Below are positions 42,721 to 44,161 of a DNA stretch of 44,161 nucleotides, one piece after another. Both the position numbers and the translations under genes were made by a program. The DNA comes from ZC4RG25 sp041687075. Its GTDB lineage: Bacteria; Pseudomonadota; Alphaproteobacteria; Rhizobiales; Hyphomicrobiaceae. The stretch covers positions 1-44,161 of the forward strand of contig JAWLCO010000020.1 of assembly GCA_041687075.1 (NCBI GenBank). The letters run 5' to 3'. Within the stretch, counting starts at the first letter, position 1. Every line of letters begins with the position of its first letter. Below the pieces are notes generated by a model that ran no database searches, was not told the origin of the DNA, and saw nothing but the letters and a program-made list of their open reading frames with translations.

Positions 42721-42820
42721 GCGAATAGCGAAATGGCGAGTAGCGAATAGTTGTTGGGGACAACAGCTCGGGCCACTCGCGCAGATTCCCTATTCGCTAT
42801 TCGCCACTCACTATTCGCTC
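42719..42820. repeat. Long inverted repeat between purC and purS
   Basis: The left arm (42719-42750) and right arm (42790-42820) are near-perfect reverse complements of about 31 nt, built from the unit GCGAATAG (plus CTATTCGC on the other side). A small perfect hairpin, TGTTG/CAACA, follows the left arm. The left arm overlaps the purC stop codon and the right arm ends 7 bp before the purS start. It looks like a small mobile-type repeat inserted in the operon, able to fold into a long RNA hairpin. Confidence 0.8.
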
Positions 42821-42827
42821 ATTGCTC

Positions 42828-43070
42828 ATGAAAGCACGCATCATCATCACCTTGAAGAACGGCGTTCTCGACCCACAGGGCAAGGCCGTCCAGAACGCTG
42901 TGGGGGCGCTCGGGATCGAGGGGGTCCAGTCGGTGCGCCAGGGCAAGTTCATCGAGGTCGAGCTGGCGGCCAGCAGCGAGGCTGCGGCACGTGAGACCGT
43001 CGATCGCATGTGCCGCGAACTTCTCGCGAACACGGTGATCGAGAACTATACTTATGAGATCGAGAGCTGA
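42828..43070 (+). CDS. purS: Phosphoribosylformylglycinamidine synthase subunit PurS
   Basis: The small structural subunit of the three-part FGAM synthase (PurS, PurQ, PurL). The protein has 80 residues. It begins MKARIIITLKNGVLDPQGKAV and has VQSVRQGKFIEVEL and a C-terminal NTVIENYTYEIES. ATG 42828 is chosen; an in-frame TTG at 42822 adds two residues. No clear ribosome site is seen, since the preceding bases belong to the inverted repeat. Its last codons and stop are duplicated in tandem just downstream. purQ follows after 294 bp of repeat-rich sequence. Confidence 0.94.
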   Translation: MKARIIITLKNGVLDPQGKAVQNAVGALGIEGVQSVRQGKFIEVELAASSEAAARETVDRMCRELLANTVIENYTYEIES

Positions 43071-43085
43071 TGAGATCGAGAGCTG
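43054..43085 (+). repeat. 16-bp tandem duplication across the purS stop codon
   Basis: The unit ATGAGATCGAGAGCTG occurs twice in direct succession, at 43054-43069 and 43070-43085. The first copy encodes the last residues of PurS and reaches the first base(s) of its stop. The second copy is non-coding. It may be a recent duplication. Confidence 0.85.
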
Positions 43086-43190
43086 ACCTTTAACTCTATC
43101 GGTCATCATGGGCCATGTGCCCGGGATCCAGCTGTCGGCGAGTGGCCGAGAGCGATTTCGTGTTGCTTGAGTAGCAGCACGCACCTGCTT

Positions 43191-43293
43191 CACCTCTCCC
43201 ATGGGGAGAGTTCGGCCCGCAGGGCCGGGTGAGGGGTTACGACATGCAGTCGTGCGCCCCCCTCACCACAATCCTCTCCCCACCGGGGAGAGG
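43191..43293. repeat. Composite palindromic repeat between purS and purQ
   Basis: Three stems lie in succession: CTCTCC/GGAGAG (43194-43210), CGGCCC/GGGCCG (43213-43227), and CCTCTCCCC/GGGGAGAGG (43273-43293). A GGTGAGGGG at about 43228-43237 is complementary to CCCCTCACC at about 43258-43267. It is the largest copy of the family in the window and separates purS from purQ, which may affect operon transcription. Confidence 0.75.
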
Positions 43294-43364
43294 GAGAAGT
43301 GGTGCATGCGCAGTTGGTCCGAATTGGAAAGTCAGGTAGGCCCTCTAGGAGACAGCGGGGCAGC

Positions 43365-44060
43365 ATGAAAGCTTCCGTCATTATCTTTCCCGGAACCAAT
43401 CGCGAACGTGACGTCGCGGATGTGCTGGAGTCCGTTTCGGGCCACGCGCCACAGATGGTCTGGCACGGCGACAGCGAGGTGCCGGCCTCGGATCTCATCG
43501 TACTGCCGGGCGGGTTCTCATACGGCGACTACCTGCGCTGCGGCGCCATGGCCGCCCACTCGCCGATCATGCGTGACGTGGTCGCCAAGGCGAAGGCGGG
43601 CACGCCGGTTCTCGGCATCTGCAACGGCTTCCAGATCCTCTGCGAATCAGGCCTGCTGCCGGGCGTGCTGATGCGCAATGCCTCGCTGAAGTTCATCTGC
43701 AAGGACGTATGGCTGCGCGTCGAGCAGACGGACACGATCTTCACCAGCCGTTTCGCTGAAGGCGACGTGATGCGCGCCATCGCGGCCCACGCGGAGGGCA
43801 ACTACTTCGCCGACACGGAAACGCTTGATCGGCTGGAGGGTGAAGGCCGGGTCGTGCTCCGCTACGCCGACCGGCAGGGCAAAGTCACGCCGGAAACCAA
43901 TCCGAATGGCGCCCAGCGCAACATCGCCGGCATCTGCGATGCGCGCCGCCGCGTGCTCGGCCTGATGCCGCACCCGGAGAATACGTCCGACCCCCTGCTC
44001 GGCCCGACCGAAGGCCGGACACTCTTCGAGAGCATCGTCGAGAATCTCGTCGCCGCCTGA
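43365..44060 (+). CDS. purQ: Phosphoribosylformylglycinamidine synthase subunit PurQ
   Basis: The glutaminase subunit of FGAM synthase; it releases ammonia from glutamine for PurL. The protein has 231 residues. It starts MKASVIIFPGTNRERDV, has LPGGFSYGDYLRCGAMA (oxyanion region) and the nucleophile Cys86 in LGICNGFQILCE. The His-Glu of the catalytic triad lies in LGLMPHPENTSDPLLG. ATG 43365 is preferred (AGGAGA 11-16 nt upstream). purL should follow but is not in the window; a repeat copy comes next instead. Confidence 0.95.
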   Translation: MKASVIIFPGTNRERDVADVLESVSGHAPQMVWHGDSEVPASDLIVLPGGFSYGDYLRCGAMAAHSPIMRDVVAKAKAGTPVLGICNGFQILCESGLLPGVLMRNASLKFICKDVWLRVEQTDTIFTSRFAEGDVMRAIAAHAEGNYFADTETLDRLEGEGRVVLRYADRQGKVTPETNPNGAQRNIAGICDARRRVLGLMPHPENTSDPLLGPTEGRTLFESIVENLVAA

Positions 44061-44115
44061 GCCGCCTTTAGCTTTTCCGGTTGAGATTGAACCGTGCCAA
44101 GCTCGCACCCAAGCT

Positions 44116-44161
44116 CCCTCTCCCCAATGGGGAGAGGGTTGGGGTGAGGGGGTTCCGACGA
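44116..44161. repeat. Palindromic repeat at the window's right edge
   Basis: CCCTCTCCCC (44116-44125) and GGGGAGAGGG (44129-44138) form a perfect stem, followed by TTGGGGTGAGGGGGTTCCGA up to the window end. This tail nearly matches the tail of the copy at 29278-29299, which defines the family's 3' end. The copy may continue beyond the window. Confidence 0.75.

Noticed and set aside
1..44161. CRISPR arrays, tRNA or rRNA genes, integrases, transposases
   Set aside because: I saw no regularly spaced repeats, no cloverleaf-like sequences, and no recombinase motifs in any frame that I could support.

Overview
The window is G+C-rich bacterial chromosome, most likely from an alphaproteobacterium of the Hyphomicrobiales (Rhizobiales). 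The clues are a zeta-type inhibitor of the alphaproteobacterial F1-ATPase beside purC-purS-purQ, a FixL-like PAS domain, TRAP and Liv transport genes of rhizobial type, and dispersed CCCTCTCCCC/GGGGAGAGGG palindromes. I see no rRNA, tRNA, CRISPR, transposase or phage genes. All functional calls come from reading motifs, without database searches.

Region 1 (about 0.2-18.7 kb) is the unusual part: a dense carbohydrate cluster in two tightly coupled runs. The left run (247-6636) encodes a sugar nucleotidyltransferase, a CmoB-like methyltransferase, a glycoside hydrolase whose TIM barrel looks circularly permuted, a PIG-L/MshB-type deacetylase, a GT4 glycosyltransferase, a BioF2/CelD-type acyltransferase and a second methyltransferase. 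Phosphopentomutase (deoB) follows, convergent with a mycobacterial-type inositol-3-phosphate synthase. The right run (9553-17532) encodes a dTDP-rhamnose-4-epimerase-like SDR, a CDP-paratose-2-epimerase-like SDR, a B12-binding radical SAM enzyme with a natural run of six histidines, a GT4 glycosyltransferase and three tandem CgeB-like glycosyltransferases. A UDP-xylose synthase gene follows. Inositol synthase + GT4 + PIG-L deacetylase + GNAT-fold acyltransferase resembles the logic of mycothiol (or glycosyl-inositol) assembly, decorated with unusual methylated sugars. No flippase, polymerase or export gene is present, so the product may be an intracellular or small glycoconjugate. This is the best candidate for an undescribed system.

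Region 2 (18.8-29.6 kb) holds a topoisomerase IB, a tartrate/D-malate-type dehydrogenase, a secreted TPR protein, a TRAP transporter (dctQ, dctM and a 69-residue membrane protein, with the TakP-like binding protein gene convergent) and a Liv-type binding protein gene. Region 3 (29.6-33.4 kb, minus strand) is livG-livF-livH-livM, convergent with that binding protein gene; the junction carries several hairpins.

Region 4 (33.6-41.6 kb) carries a hybrid sensor kinase with a FixL-like PAS that keeps the haem-ligand histidine, a VIT-family metal transporter, a UspA protein, an OmpA-like protein, a transglycosylase-like protein, a secreted polysaccharide deacetylase, a 3-hydroxyisobutyrate-dehydrogenase-family reductase and the ATPase zeta inhibitor. 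Region 5 (41.9-44.1 kb) is purC-purS-purQ, separated by repeat-derived sequence including a long inverted repeat between purC and purS.
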